Notes: generated from the sequence alone by a model not told the origin. Positions 44,834-54,013 are shown, numbered from the stretch's first letter. The stretch is 64,000 bases of DNA from Streptomyces liliiviolaceus (GCF_018070025.1 NZ_JAGPYQ010000001.1:4526001-4590000), one strand, 5' to 3'. A program made the numbers and translations.

Positions 44834-45619
44834 CTAGCGCGCGTGGATGCGGAGACCGGCCTGGTAGCGGCCGGGGGTCTGGCCGAGGACTTCGGTGAAG
44901 GCGTCGATGAAGGTGGAAGGGTTGGACCAGCCGCACGCGACCGAGGTCTCCGTCACCGTCATCCCGTCGGTCAGGTGCGCGAGAGCGTGGTGGATGCGCA
45001 GGGTGGTGCGCCAGCGGTGGAAGCTCATGCTCAGCTCGGTGTGGAAAAGACGGCTGAGCGTGCGCTCGCTTGCTCCCACCGCCCGGCCCAGCTCGGCCAG
45101 GGTGGAAGTCCGGGCGGGCTCCGCGCGCAGCAGGTCGGTGGCGGCGCGCAGCCGGTCGTCGCTTGCTTCAGGAAGGTGCAGGGAGGTCTCTGCGGCGTCG
45201 GCCAACTCGTCCACGATCACGGCGAGCAGGCGCCGGTGGGCGCCGGCCCGCCGTTCCGGCTCGTCGGTGAGTGCCAGGAGGGCCTCGCGCAGCAGCGGGC
45301 TCACCGCGAAGACGCTGGGGTGGTCGATGAGCTCGGCGCACAGGTCGAGCGGGACGGACACCAGCCGCACGTCGGTCTGGCCGTAGAAGCGGTGCGAGTG
45401 GGCGAAGCGCGGGGGCGTCCAGGTGATCCGGTCCGCCGGGGCGACCCAGGTGCCGCGCTCCGTCGCCGTGGCCAGGGCGCCGGCGGCGGCGTAGACCAGC
45501 TGGCCCTGGACGTGGCTGTGGGGGTCGAGCTGGAAGCCGTGCGGCAGCCAGGCGCCGCCCTGCAGGATCTGATCCTCAGCATCGGCGGGCGCCGGTGAGG
45601 GATGGCGGGTTGTCGGCAT
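44834..45619 (-). CDS. AraC-family regulator upstream of pobA
   Basis: 261 aa, ATG at 45619. N-terminal cupin-like domain (PHGFQLDPHSHVQGQLVYAA; GTWVAPADRITWTPP) and a C-terminal AraC domain with TSTLAELGRAVGASERTLSR and TVTETSVACGWSNPSTFIDA, ending in TPGRYQAGLR. Its layout is that of small-molecule-sensing AraC proteins. It may activate pobA downstream or the divergent, now broken, flavoprotein gene at 45718. In Streptomyces coelicolor the known pobA regulator is of another family (IclR), so this is inference from position. Confidence 0.9.
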   Translation of the reverse strand: MPTTRHPSPAPADAEDQILQGGAWLPHGFQLDPHSHVQGQLVYAAAGALATATERGTWVAPADRITWTPPRFAHSHRFYGQTDVRLVSVPLDLCAELIDHPSVFAVSPLLREALLALTDEPERRAGAHRRLLAVIVDELADAAETSLHLPEASDDRLRAATDLLRAEPARTSTLAELGRAVGASERTLSRLFHTELSMSFHRWRTTLRIHHALAHLTDGMTVTETSVACGWSNPSTFIDAFTEVLGQTPGRYQAGLRIHAR

Positions 45620-45717
45620 CAGGCACCAGTTTACCGGTGGTCTCACACAGTGCGCCACGCCGACAGTGGTCGCATGACCACGATGACGCTCAAGTCCCGT
45701 CCCCGGGGCAGGTAGCG

Positions 45718-46236
45718 ATGGCCTCCCGGATCCAGCGCCCACACAAGCGGCGGATGCTGTCGTTGACCGTGCAGGGAAGCGAGCAGCCCAGTCCACACTT
45801 CATGACCGTCAGACTGGGCGGCGAGGACGTCCAGCACCTTCAGCGATCAGGCTTCGACCAGGCCGGACGCCTGTTCTTCGCCGACCTCGACGACGACGCC
45901 ACCGAGGTGCTCCCGCCCAGCAGCGAGCGGTGGATTCTCCAACTCACGCTCCAGGGCGGCAAGCAGTGTCCGCAGATGAGGACCTACTCGATCCGGCGGT
46001 TCCGGCCCGAGGCGTCGGCGTTCGACATCGAGATCTCACTCCACGCGGACGACAGCCCCGGCGCAGCCGGCCCGGGCACCCGATGGGCGCGCGCCGCCCA
46101 GCCTGGCACCAGGGTCGCGTTCCTCGACGAGGGACACAGCTACCTGGTCCCTGGTGTCCAAGTGCCGTGTGGCCGTCGGCGAGGACACGTCCGCGAACCG
46201 ACCCGATGCCCCCGATGCCCTCGGCTCGGCCCGTGA
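45718..46236 (+). pseudogene. Siderophore-interacting flavoprotein, N-terminal half
   Basis: The ATG at 45718 starts MASRIQRPHKRRMLSLTVQG, FMTVRLGGEDVQHLQRSGFD, MRTYSIRRFRPEASAFDIEI and GTRWARAAQPGTRVAFLDEG with HSYL. This is the FAD-binding domain of ViuB/SIP-type ferric-siderophore reductases, including the RxYxxR flavin motif. After HSYL (about 46145) the sequence no longer resembles the family. The NAD(P)H-binding C-terminal half of a ~270-aa protein is absent. Probably non-functional. Confidence 0.82.
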
Positions 46237-46355
46237 GCCGGCCGCCCGGCCCGCCGGGCGCCCCGTCCAGGGATCGCCCACCAGCACCGCCGGAACGCCT
46301 CACGACCCGGCGCCACCGCGTTGGCCCGTACACGGATGGCGCGGGGGCTTTCCAG

Positions 46356-47141
46356 TCAGGCCCCGGCGCCGCCGTCGACCGGCAGGATCGCGCCGGTCAC
46401 CATGGAGGCGCGGTCACTGAGCAGCCAGGCCGCCGCTTCGGCGACCTCACGGGGCTCGGCCATGCGGCCGAGCGGGGTGGATGCCTCGATGCGCTCGACG
46501 ATGCCGGGCGTGGCGGCTTCCCAGGCGTCGATCATCTCGGTGGCGGTGCCGCCGGGGGTGATGCCGTTCACCCGGATCCCGGCAGGAGCCCAGTTGACCG
46601 CGGCCGTCTCGGTGAGGCTGTTGAGGGCACGCTTCATCGCCCCGTACGCGGGCAGGGCCGGGTTCGCACGGCGGCTGCCGATGCTGGAGGTGTTGACGAT
46701 GGCCCCGCCGCCGCCCTGGCGCATGAGCGCGGCCTCGGCGTTCATGGCGGTCCAGTGTGCGCGGAAGTTCACGGTGAACTGCTCGTCGATGTCCGCGTCC
46801 GTGGTGCTGTCGACCGGGCCGGGCTGCTGCTGGCCGGCGGCGCCGTTGTTGAACGCGCCGTCGAGCCGTCCGTGGCGTTCCCCGACGCGGTCGATGGCGG
46901 CACGGATGCTCGCACGGTCGGCGAGGTCGAGGGTGACGGCGTCGGCGACGCCGCCGTCCGCGCGGATCTCGGCGACGAGGCGATCGAGGGCGTCGGCGCT
47001 CCGGGCGGCGAGCACGACCTTCGCGCCCTCCCGTGCGAAGAGCCGCGCCGCGGCAGCGCCGATGCCGCGGCTGGCGCCGGTGATGAACACGACCTTGTCG
47101 TTCAGCAGGCCGATGGGGGTGTGGGTGGTGTCGTTGGTCAT
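46356..47141 (-). CDS. Short-chain dehydrogenase/reductase
   Basis: 261 aa, ATG at 47141. Cofactor loop TGASRGIGAAAARLFAREGA, then LAARS (NADP preference plausible), DLADR, NNGAAG, catalytic Ser in VNTSSIGSRR, Tyr/Lys in YGAMKRALNS, and ITPGGTATEM. Substrate unknown. It is divergent from the XRE regulator at 47227 (85 bp between), which is its probable repressor. The longer open frame upstream is antisense to that regulator and is rejected. Confidence 0.92.
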   Translation of the reverse strand: MTNDTTHTPIGLLNDKVVFITGASRGIGAAAARLFAREGAKVVLAARSADALDRLVAEIRADGGVADAVTLDLADRASIRAAIDRVGERHGRLDGAFNNGAAGQQQPGPVDSTTDADIDEQFTVNFRAHWTAMNAEAALMRQGGGGAIVNTSSIGSRRANPALPAYGAMKRALNSLTETAAVNWAPAGIRVNGITPGGTATEMIDAWEAATPGIVERIEASTPLGRMAEPREVAEAAAWLLSDRASMVTGAILPVDGGAGA

Positions 47142-47226
47142 GCCGGAAGTGTTCGCCGGTTCCGGCACCGGATGCAGGCACAAGTCGTACCAGGATGGCG
47201 CCCGGCCGGGCGCGCACACTCGGTGT

Positions 47227-48084
47227 ATGGACAAACAAGAGCTGGGGGCCTTTCTGCGGAGCCGTCGCGAACGGCTCCGGCCCGAGGACGTGGGTATGCC
47301 ATCGGGTCCGCGGCGCCGGACACCGGGTCTGCGCCGCGAGGAGGTGGCGGTCCTCGCGCACATCTCCACGGAGTACTACGTCCGTCTCGAACAGGGCCGG
47401 GCCGCCTCACGTCCCTCGGCAGAGGTCCTCGTCGGCATCGCGGGCGCCCTGCTGCTCACCGACGCCGAATCCGATCATCTTCATGTCCTCGCCGGTACCG
47501 CGCCCAGCAACACGAGACGGCACCGGCGCGACGTCCGCCCGAGCATCCTCGCCCTGCTCGAACGGCTTCCCCAGACGGCAGGCTTCGTCCTGTCCGCCAC
47601 GTTCGAGGTGCTCGCGTGGAACGACCTCGCTGCCGCTCTCATGGAGGACTTCGGCGAGCTCACGCCCAGGAACCGCAACCTCGCCCGCCGGGCATTCCTC
47701 GGTCACCACTCCCCCGGCGCCCCGCCCTACGGCGTGCGGGACCTCACCGAGTTCCGGCACCAGGCCGTCATGAGCCTGCGCAGCACCCTTGCGCGCTATC
47801 CCGCCGACCCCGCGGTCACCGAGCTGATCGGCGAACTCCGCGAGGGCAGTGCCGAGTTCGTCGCGCTCTGGGACCGTCACGACGTGCTGGCCACGCCCAC
47901 CCTCACGAAGACGTTCCACCATCCCGCCGTCGGCAGGATCACTGTCGACTGCGACTCCCTGGCCCTCACCGAACGCGACCAGCACCTGGTGCTCTACAGC
48001 GCCCCGCACGGGTCTCCGAGCGCTGAGGCGCTGGCCCTCCTCAACGTCCTGGGAGCGTCGGCCATCGACTACCGAAGCCCCTGA
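47227..48084 (+). CDS. XRE-family regulator with MmyB-like ligand domain
   Basis: 285 aa. HTH region TPGLRREEVAVLAHISTEYY, VRLEQGRAASRPSAEVLVGI. The MmyB-like C-terminal domain contains FVLSATFEVLAWNDLAAALM, RYPADPAVTELIGEL, FVALWDRHDV and TFHHPAVGRITVDCDSL. It is a paralogue of the protein at 33341-34192 and likewise faces an oxidoreductase gene (SDR 46356-47141). Confidence 0.93.
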   Translation: MDKQELGAFLRSRRERLRPEDVGMPSGPRRRTPGLRREEVAVLAHISTEYYVRLEQGRAASRPSAEVLVGIAGALLLTDAESDHLHVLAGTAPSNTRRHRRDVRPSILALLERLPQTAGFVLSATFEVLAWNDLAAALMEDFGELTPRNRNLARRAFLGHHSPGAPPYGVRDLTEFRHQAVMSLRSTLARYPADPAVTELIGELREGSAEFVALWDRHDVLATPTLTKTFHHPAVGRITVDCDSLALTERDQHLVLYSAPHGSPSAEALALLNVLGASAIDYRSP

Positions 48085-48226
48085 CATGACGCCGTGAACC
48101 CCAGAGGGCATATCGCGCCCCAGCGCGGTGGGATGCGCGCCTGTACCGCCCCGGGCGGGGTGTGCCCGGGGCATGACGGGCCGTCGTGCGTATCCGGGGG
48201 ATCAGGCGGCCGTGATGCTGTGACGA

Positions 48227-48253
48227 GGTGCGGGTGCGGGTGCGGGTGCGGGA
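48227..48253 (+). repeat. Hexanucleotide tandem repeat (GGTGCG x4)
   Basis: Four consecutive GGTGCG units plus GG in an intergenic stretch. No function is evident; such runs are slippage-prone. Confidence 0.8.
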
Positions 48254-48353
48254 GACCGTCCGCGCCGGACCCGCAAAGGGCCAGGCGCCCATGCCGGTAG
48301 GGCGCCAACAGCCCATGCATCCGTGAGACTTCAAGGACTTCGTCAGTCGACGG

Positions 48354-48460
48354 GTGAAAGCGCAAGGCTACGATCTCGCCACCCAAGACGGCCGGACCAG
48401 GCTCGCCAAGGACACCGGCCTGTCACAGAACGTCATAACCGCCATTGCGACGGGGAAGGA
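48354..48460 (+). pseudogene. XRE-type helix-turn-helix fragment
   Basis: The GTG at 48354 begins KAQGYDLATQDGRTRLAKDT and GLSQNVITAIATGK, the start of a Cro/C1-type HTH protein common in Streptomyces. Homology is cut off within the recognition helix region, where the IS110 scrap begins (about 48465). Confidence 0.65.
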
Positions 48461-48479
48461 CAGCCCCCCGAGGCTGCTA

Positions 48480-48802
48480 TATCGCGTCAAGCAGTTAAGG
48501 GAAGATCTTCAAGGTTTCCGGGCGTACTCCGGTTCGGGTGTTCGAGCAGCTTGAAGATCTGGCGGCAGATGGTCCGCTTGAGACACCGTTGCGCGTCCCG
48601 GGAGGTCTTGCCCTCGGCCGCGCGGCGAGCGACATAGGTCTTGGTCGCCGGGTCCAGCTGCATCCTGATCAGCGTGATCGTATGCAGTGCTCGATTCAGC
48701 TGCCGGTCACCGCTGCGGTTGACCCGATGTCGGTTGGTCAGTCCGAAGGACGCCGGAATCGGAGCGACGCCAGCGAAGGCCGCGAACGCGGCTTCAGAGC
48801 GG
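48480..48802 (-). pseudogene. IS110-family transposase, C-terminal scrap (minus strand)
   Basis: Minus-strand reading SEAAFAAFAGVAPIPASFGL, NRHRVNRSGDRQLNRALHTI, MQLDPATKTYVARRAAEGKT and CLKRTICRQIFKLLEH is the transposase_20 region and tail of an IS110/IS1111-type protein. It interrupts the HTH gene to its left. No N-terminal domain is present. Confidence 0.85.
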
Positions 48803-48831
48803 AAGCGCCCGGGATGTGACCAGCTGACCAG

Positions 48832-49028
48832 GACCAGCAGCTCAAGCGGCCGTTCTTCCTCTCCGCATTCGCGGCCCTGGGCGACCCGGAGTCGCGGACC
48901 TACTACGACAAGAAGACGCCCAAGGGAAGCACCACACCCAGGCCCTGCTTTGCCTCGCCAGACGCCGAGCCGACGTGCTCCACGCGATGCTCCGCGACGG
49001 ATCCCGGCCGACGGCCGCGGTCACCTGA
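48832..49028 (+). pseudogene. IS110-family transposase, extreme C-terminus (plus strand)
   Basis: DQQLKRPFFLSAFAALGDPE, RTYYDKKTPKG, then after a one-base shift HHTQALLCLARRRADVLHAM and LRDGSRPTAAVT-stop. It belongs to a different IS110 subgroup from the minus-strand scrap 30 bp to the left. It ends overlapping the stop of the hypothetical gene at 49021. Confidence 0.8.
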
Positions 49029-49506
49029 CCAACGGCTCCGCAAGGAGGACAACTCGATCAGTCTCGACATCGAACCCGAGCACCGGATGCACAGGGTCGC
49101 TCTCCGGATCCATCAGCACCGGCTTGCCCAAGCGCCGCCCGATCTCGCGGAGGAAGCCGCAGAAAACATCCAGACACTCCTGGCTCTGCAACTCCCGCAG
49201 ATTGACGTCGAAGTCGATCTCATCGTCGGCATAGAACCGGAAAATCGACAGCACACCGGCAACCGGCCAGACCCGCAGGTTCGGGCACTCGGCATCCACA
49301 GGACGGGCCAGCACGGCCTCCGCACGCGGCACCGGAAGCACCTCCTCGCCCTCGGAATACTGGGACTTCCAGCCCCGCTCAACGACAAGATCCAGGACCG
49401 ACTGCCAGTCCTCCACCGAGGCCCCTGGAACACGCACATCCGGCAGCGACCCCATCAAGTCCGGGTCGAAGAAACAGCTCACGTCGTCCCACAGCAGATC
49501 AGCCAT
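49021..49506 (-). CDS. Conserved hypothetical protein
   Basis: 161 aa from an ATG at 49506: DLLWDDVSCFFDPDLMGSLP, VEDWQSVLDLVVERGW, and RFYADDEIDFDVNLRELQSQ. Acidic, with no membrane segment or signal. It looks like a cytosolic Streptomyces hypothetical of the sort scattered near immunity or polymorphic-toxin loci, but no toxin gene is visible nearby. Function unknown. The frame is intact and codon use normal. Confidence 0.75.
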   Translation of the reverse strand: MADLLWDDVSCFFDPDLMGSLPDVRVPGASVEDWQSVLDLVVERGWKSQYSEGEEVLPVPRAEAVLARPVDAECPNLRVWPVAGVLSIFRFYADDEIDFDVNLRELQSQECLDVFCGFLREIGRRLGKPVLMDPESDPVHPVLGFDVETDRVVLLAEPLVR

Positions 49507-49686
49507 GCCGCCATGCTGCCCGCCTACCCGAACCAACGCAGCCCCATTTCCCTTGACCAAAGAGAGAGGGGCACCCCCTTGACTGCCCTGTCGAAGCCGC
49601 TCCCGGATCAGGCGGCAGCCGCATGACCCCAAGCCCCGGCAGAGCACGTCCCCGCGCGGCCCCTCGCCGCGCGGGGACGAGGCTTG

Positions 49687-50862
49687 TCAGAGGACGACGT
49701 CCCGGTGGGACTCGATCAATTCCCCTATGCGGCGGTCGACCTCGGCGGGAACGTCGTTCTCGTTCCTGATGAGAGCGGCGATCAGCCGGCCGAGCTCCGC
49801 GCATTCCTCGACGGTGAATCCCAGGCGCGTGATCTCGGAGACCCCGAGGCGAAGAAAACCGTCCACATTGATGCGGTGACGTCCGAAATGGTCACGGAGT
49901 CTGCGGGCTTCGTCCAAAGGAACGTCTATGAGGATCTGGTGACAGTAGGTCAGTTCGGTGAAGTTCCTCGCAGCCGTCCCGCGGAGCGGGATTCCCTCGT
50001 CCAGCAGCGCGACGGCGACACTTTGCGCGTTGTCCACGACCCGCTTCGCGTAGTCCGTCCAGGAGGTCTCCTCAAGGACGATACCGAGGGACGCGACGCG
50101 TGCGAGATGCGGGTTGCAGATGAGGGTCGGACCGCTCAGCGGGCGGAAGTTCGACAGGGTCTCGACCCGCTCGTGGATCTCCTTGTCGTTGGTGAGGATC
50201 AGGCCGCCCTGCGGGCCGGGGAACGTCTTGTGCGTCGACCCGAGCAGCAGATCGGCACCTTCGCGCAACGGGTCCTGATACTGGCCGCCGGCGATCAGGC
50301 CCAGCGTGTGCGATCCGTCGTACGCGACCAGGCCTCCGTAGGCGTGGACGATCTCACTGATCTCTCGTACCGGCATCGGGTACGTGACGATCGACGAGCC
50401 CAGGACCACCAGGGGCGGCTTGACCTCGTCGAGGAGGGAGACCGTCGCATCGAGGTCGACCTGCCAGTTCTCGTCCGAGAAGGGCAGCGGCAGCGGCCGG
50501 CGGTCGAACACGGCGTAGTCGAGCGGGTAGCCGCCACCCGGAAAGAAGGGAGGTATGCGGCCGACATGGTCACCGGTGCCGGACAGGGCGAACACGACGG
50601 CAAGCAGGCTCATGTTGCCCGAGATCGGCGACAGATTCACATACTGTGCATCGAACGCCTCGGAGGCGAGTTTCGTCACGTACGTGGTCAGTTGCCGAGC
50701 GGGGGCCGTTCCGTGGTAGAAGTCCGCGGCGTAGCGTTGAGATATGTCGGAGGCTAAGGGAGCTCTCGCCCTTTCGCTCATCCGATTCTCACTCACTATG
50801 AGATTCAGTGAGTCGAGGCGTGTCTTTTCATGCAGCTTCAGTATGGTGTCGACGGATTCCAT
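49687..50862 (-). CDS. SHMT-fold PLP enzyme (serine hydroxymethyltransferase/transaldolase-like)
   Basis: 391 aa, ATG at 50862, AGGGAG upstream. Fold-type I PLP motifs follow the SHMT pattern: LNLIVSENRMS (cf. LIASEN), HGTAPARQ, SPISGNMSLLA, Asp182 in VAYDGSHTLG for the pyridine nitrogen, and PLP-binding Lys212 in GSTHKTFPGPQGG. It is shorter than GlyA (about 415-430) and has lost typical folate-site features such as the GYRLVSGGTD stretch. Such divergent SHMT relatives in biosynthetic clusters act as aldolases or threonine transaldolases; that role is inferred here. Leu36 is a TTA codon (50755-50757), implying bldA dependence. It lies beside the SnoaL-like and SARP genes. Confidence 0.82.
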   Translation of the reverse strand: MESVDTILKLHEKTRLDSLNLIVSENRMSERARAPLASDISQRYAADFYHGTAPARQLTTYVTKLASEAFDAQYVNLSPISGNMSLLAVVFALSGTGDHVGRIPPFFPGGGYPLDYAVFDRRPLPLPFSDENWQVDLDATVSLLDEVKPPLVVLGSSIVTYPMPVREISEIVHAYGGLVAYDGSHTLGLIAGGQYQDPLREGADLLLGSTHKTFPGPQGGLILTNDKEIHERVETLSNFRPLSGPTLICNPHLARVASLGIVLEETSWTDYAKRVVDNAQSVAVALLDEGIPLRGTAARNFTELTYCHQILIDVPLDEARRLRDHFGRHRINVDGFLRLGVSEITRLGFTVEECAELGRLIAALIRNENDVPAEVDRRIGELIESHRDVVL

Positions 50863-50991
50863 CGAAGTAACTGACTCCCTGACGCTGGTTCATAGTGTCT
50901 TGCATGGCGCGAGGTACGCCGACGCGCCGCGCGGGAATGCAGTCCCGCACGGCGCGCCGGTTTGCGTTCGACTGACCGAGCAGTGCCCGGA

Positions 50992-51357
50992 TCAGGCCTT
51001 GGGAATTTCCGGACGGTCGATGATCCGCAGCCATGTGCCATCCGCCTGACGCTGCGCGACCTGCACCCGGCCGCCCGTGTCGTCGGCGTCCCGTGTCGAG
51101 GTGAGGGCCAGGTCGCCGTATTGGACCGTGGGCAGGGGCTCCTCGACGGGGAACGGCAGCGGCACGTTTTCCAGCATCCGCTCGTACACGGCCTGGATGG
51201 CCGCCCTGCCGACGGTCGACTTCCCCGGCGGATAAGCCAGCACCGCTTCGGGCGCGTACAGCTTGGAAAGCCCTTCGGCGTCGCGGGCGTTGGCCCGCTC
51301 CACGAACAGTCGGGCCAGGTCTTCAGGGGTCTTGGCGACCCCGTTTTCCGTGGACAT
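50992..51357 (-). CDS. SnoaL-like (NTF2-fold) protein
   Basis: 121 aa, ATG at 51357 with AAAGGAAAA upstream. ARLFVERANARDAEGLSKLY, VLAYPPGKSTVGRAAIQAVY, then DLALTSTRDADDTGGRVQVA and QRQADGTWLRIIDRPEIPKA form the cone-shaped NTF2 fold seen in ketosteroid isomerases and polyketide cyclases. Catalytic residues are not conserved enough to predict a reaction. It is upstream of and co-oriented with the SHMT-like gene (129 bp gap) and divergent from the SARP gene. Confidence 0.85.
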   Translation of the reverse strand: MSTENGVAKTPEDLARLFVERANARDAEGLSKLYAPEAVLAYPPGKSTVGRAAIQAVYERMLENVPLPFPVEEPLPTVQYGDLALTSTRDADDTGGRVQVAQRQADGTWLRIIDRPEIPKA

Positions 51358-52065
51358 AATTTTTCCTTTCAGAAAGTGGAGTTCGCCCTCAGGCCCGTGG
51401 GCGTGCGGTGCATTCCCGCGCGACGCCTCGCCAGGGCTTGCCAGGAGTGGGGACGAGCCGCCCGTCGCCTGCCGCCGCGTTCCACGCGTCGGCCTCCGTC
51501 GTACGCCGCTGTCCGGCATCGCGACGGTTCCCTGACGACCAACGCCCGTTCATCTCCCTCTCCGTGGACCGGATCTGACGACGGCCCGGCTGTCCGAGCA
51601 CGTCAAACGCCTAACTCCCTCACGGTCACTGTTGTGCAGCGCGCACAGGAAGTCCAAGAGTTGTGAGGTATCGACGCCAGAACCGATGGTTATGGAACCG
51701 GAACGGCGGTGTCCGGCTTCCTGGCTCACGGGAGGGGTATTCGGGGCCGGACCGCCGACCGGGGACGTTCGCAGCGCGGCCCACATCGACCCTTGGGCCC
51801 CGGACGGCAGTGCGTCGCCGGGCGAACAGCCGCCCGGCGCCTCTCAGGCAGGACGACGACACAAGAAGGACAATTCGACCTTGCCTCTTGCTGTGCTCAT
51901 GAAGGCATGATGAAGTTTGTTGAATTGCGTTCGATGCTCCGCATGGCAACGTTATCATTTAACACACGCAAAACCGGAGGATATTACCTCCGGGTACTCC
52001 GGAACATGCTTGTCCCGGCCAATGCGAGCTCTCCGTCAACACATGCCCAAAAAAAGGAGAATCGG
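51358..52065. promoter_or_regulatory. Divergent control region between the SnoaL-like and SARP genes
   Basis: 708 bp without a convincing gene. The right third (about 51900-52060) is much richer in A/T than its surroundings, as expected of a promoter for the SARP gene. An open frame in phase with the SARP starts at 51907 (MMKFVELRSMLRMATLSFNT), but the GTG at 52066 behind AAAAGGAGA fits SARP N-termini better. Confidence 0.5.
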
Positions 52066-53850
52066 GTGGAAATTCGCATTCTGGGTCCCGTCGAAGTCGC
52101 GACCAAGGGGAAATTTGTGCCTCTTGGCGGAAGCAAACCGAAGACCATCCTCGCGACCCTCATCCTGGCCGACGGGAAAGCAATAGCCAACACTGAAATC
52201 ACTGAGGCACTATGGGGATCCGCTCCGCCCGCCACCCGTCAGGCCCAGATCCACACCTATGTCTCTCGCCTCCGGAAGGCACTCGATCCGCACGCGAGAA
52301 TCGTACGTCGGGCAGCCAGCTATCTGTTGACGACCGATTCCGTCAAGGTGGACTACAAGGAATTCATCAGGCTTGCGGATAAGGGGCGGGAGAAACTACT
52401 CAAAGGGCGGTACGCAGAAGCTTCCGGGTTCTACTCCCAGGCACTTGCTCAGTGGCGCGGCCCGGCACTCGACGGCGTCACACAGAACTTGTCGGACCTC
52501 GAACTGCCACGCATCGACGAGTTACGGACGGCCGCCATAGAGGAGAAGGCGGAAGCGGATCTGGGTCTTGGGCGGCACGGTCAGCTGGTCGCAGAACTGA
52601 CATCGCTGGTGGAAGCGTTCCCGGTACGCGAGCGACTGCGCGCCCTGTTGATGACCGCCCTGTACCGCAGCGGCCGGCAGGCGGACGCGCTCGACGTCTA
52701 CCACGCCGGGCGGACAACGCTCGCTGAAACCCTCGGTGTCGACCCGAGCGCTTCACTGAAAGCAGTCTTTCACTCCATCCTCAACGGGGACCCGGCGCTC
52801 GACCTCCCCCACGCACGGCTGGAGGCGGTACCTCGCAGGCATGTCGACGTGCCGTCCATGCTGCCGCCGAGCATCGCCGACTTCACCGGCCGCGAAACAC
52901 AGATGCGGGAACTGTCGGAGCGACTGCGTCCGACAAGCACCCCCCAGCCCCTGGTGATCAGCGGAATGGCCGGAGCGGGAAAGAGCGTGTTGGCCGTGCG
53001 ACTGGCGCACGAGAAGGCCGACAGCTTCCCTGACGGCCAGTTATACGCCAGACTGTCGTGCGGCGAACACAGTCCCAGGAAAGTCCACGACGTACTCGGC
53101 GAGTTCATCAGGGCAGTGGATCCGGAGGAAACCGTACCCGAATCCGCGGTCGAACGCGCCTGGCTGTACCGCAGCATTCTCAGCAACAGGAAAATCCTGA
53201 TCCTGCTCGATGACATGCTGGATGAAAAACAGATCGAGATGCTGCTCCCTGGGGTCGGTGAATCACGTGTCATCGTGACCGGGCAAGGCTACCTGGATAC
53301 CTTGGTGGGCGCGCACGTCACCCAGATTCGCGAATTCGAGCACGGCGAGGCCGTCGCACTCGTACGCCGAATCGTCGGCGACAAGAGGGTGAACAGAGAA
53401 CCGGGTGCCGTCGACGCACTGGTGGAACTGTGCGACTGCCTGCCGCTGGCTGTGCGCACGGCCGCGACGAGACTGGCAGGGAAACCCCACTGGAGCATCG
53501 CGCACCTCGTGCAGCGCATGACCGACACCTCACGGAACCGGCTCGACGAACTCCGGTTGGCGAATCTCGACGTCCGGGAGTCATTGTTCAGAAGTTTCAA
53601 CCGGCTGCCTCATGACATGCGAGGAATGCTCGGGAGACTGACCCTGCTGTCGAGCAGTCGAATAGTCACCGAATCGACCGCGAACATCCTTGATACGACT
53701 GAAGTGATAGCAGAGGACTTCTTGGAGTTCCTGGTCGAGCAGAATCTGCTGAGAAGTCGCGGAACGGACGACCGGGGAAACATGATCTACTCCTCCTCAA
53801 GTCTGGTCATGATGGCTGCCGCGGAGTTCTCCGAGCGCCTGGTGTCGTGA
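52066..53850 (+). CDS. SARP-family pathway activator with NB-ARC ATPase domain
   Basis: 594 aa from the GTG at 52066 (VEIRILGPVEVATKGKFVPL). OmpR-like winged helix to about residue 95, bacterial transcriptional activation domain to about 250 (YKEFIRLADKGREKLLKGRY; RALLMTALYRSGRQADALDV), then an NB-ARC-like ATPase with P-loop ISGMAGAGKSVLAVRLAHEK and Walker B ILILLDDM. It lacks the long TPR tail of AfsR, giving an intermediate-size SARP. Two in-frame TTA codons (Leu153 at 52522, Leu326 at 53041) make it dependent on the bldA tRNA. It faces the PKS gene and is its likely activator. Confidence 0.93.
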   Translation: MEIRILGPVEVATKGKFVPLGGSKPKTILATLILADGKAIANTEITEALWGSAPPATRQAQIHTYVSRLRKALDPHARIVRRAASYLLTTDSVKVDYKEFIRLADKGREKLLKGRYAEASGFYSQALAQWRGPALDGVTQNLSDLELPRIDELRTAAIEEKAEADLGLGRHGQLVAELTSLVEAFPVRERLRALLMTALYRSGRQADALDVYHAGRTTLAETLGVDPSASLKAVFHSILNGDPALDLPHARLEAVPRRHVDVPSMLPPSIADFTGRETQMRELSERLRPTSTPQPLVISGMAGAGKSVLAVRLAHEKADSFPDGQLYARLSCGEHSPRKVHDVLGEFIRAVDPEETVPESAVERAWLYRSILSNRKILILLDDMLDEKQIEMLLPGVGESRVIVTGQGYLDTLVGAHVTQIREFEHGEAVALVRRIVGDKRVNREPGAVDALVELCDCLPLAVRTAATRLAGKPHWSIAHLVQRMTDTSRNRLDELRLANLDVRESLFRSFNRLPHDMRGMLGRLTLLSSSRIVTESTANILDTTEVIAEDFLEFLVEQNLLRSRGTDDRGNMIYSSSSLVMMAAAEFSERLVS

Positions 53851-54013
53851 ACCCGCGCCGCGACCGGCCCCGCCGACTGCTGGAGCGCCTGTCCGACCGG
53901 CCCGCCCCCGGGGACGATTCCGCACTCAGCGCCGGCCTCGCGGTCCCCTGTCAGCGGCGCCCCCACTCGTCCCGGTTCACGCGACGGCCTGGAGCGCGCC
54001 GCGCAGGTGTGCT

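Noticed and set aside
50740..50830. ACTCACT/AGTGAGT inverted repeat near 50785-50815
   Set aside because: Lies inside the SHMT-like coding sequence and is most simply explained by codons; no evidence of an operator.
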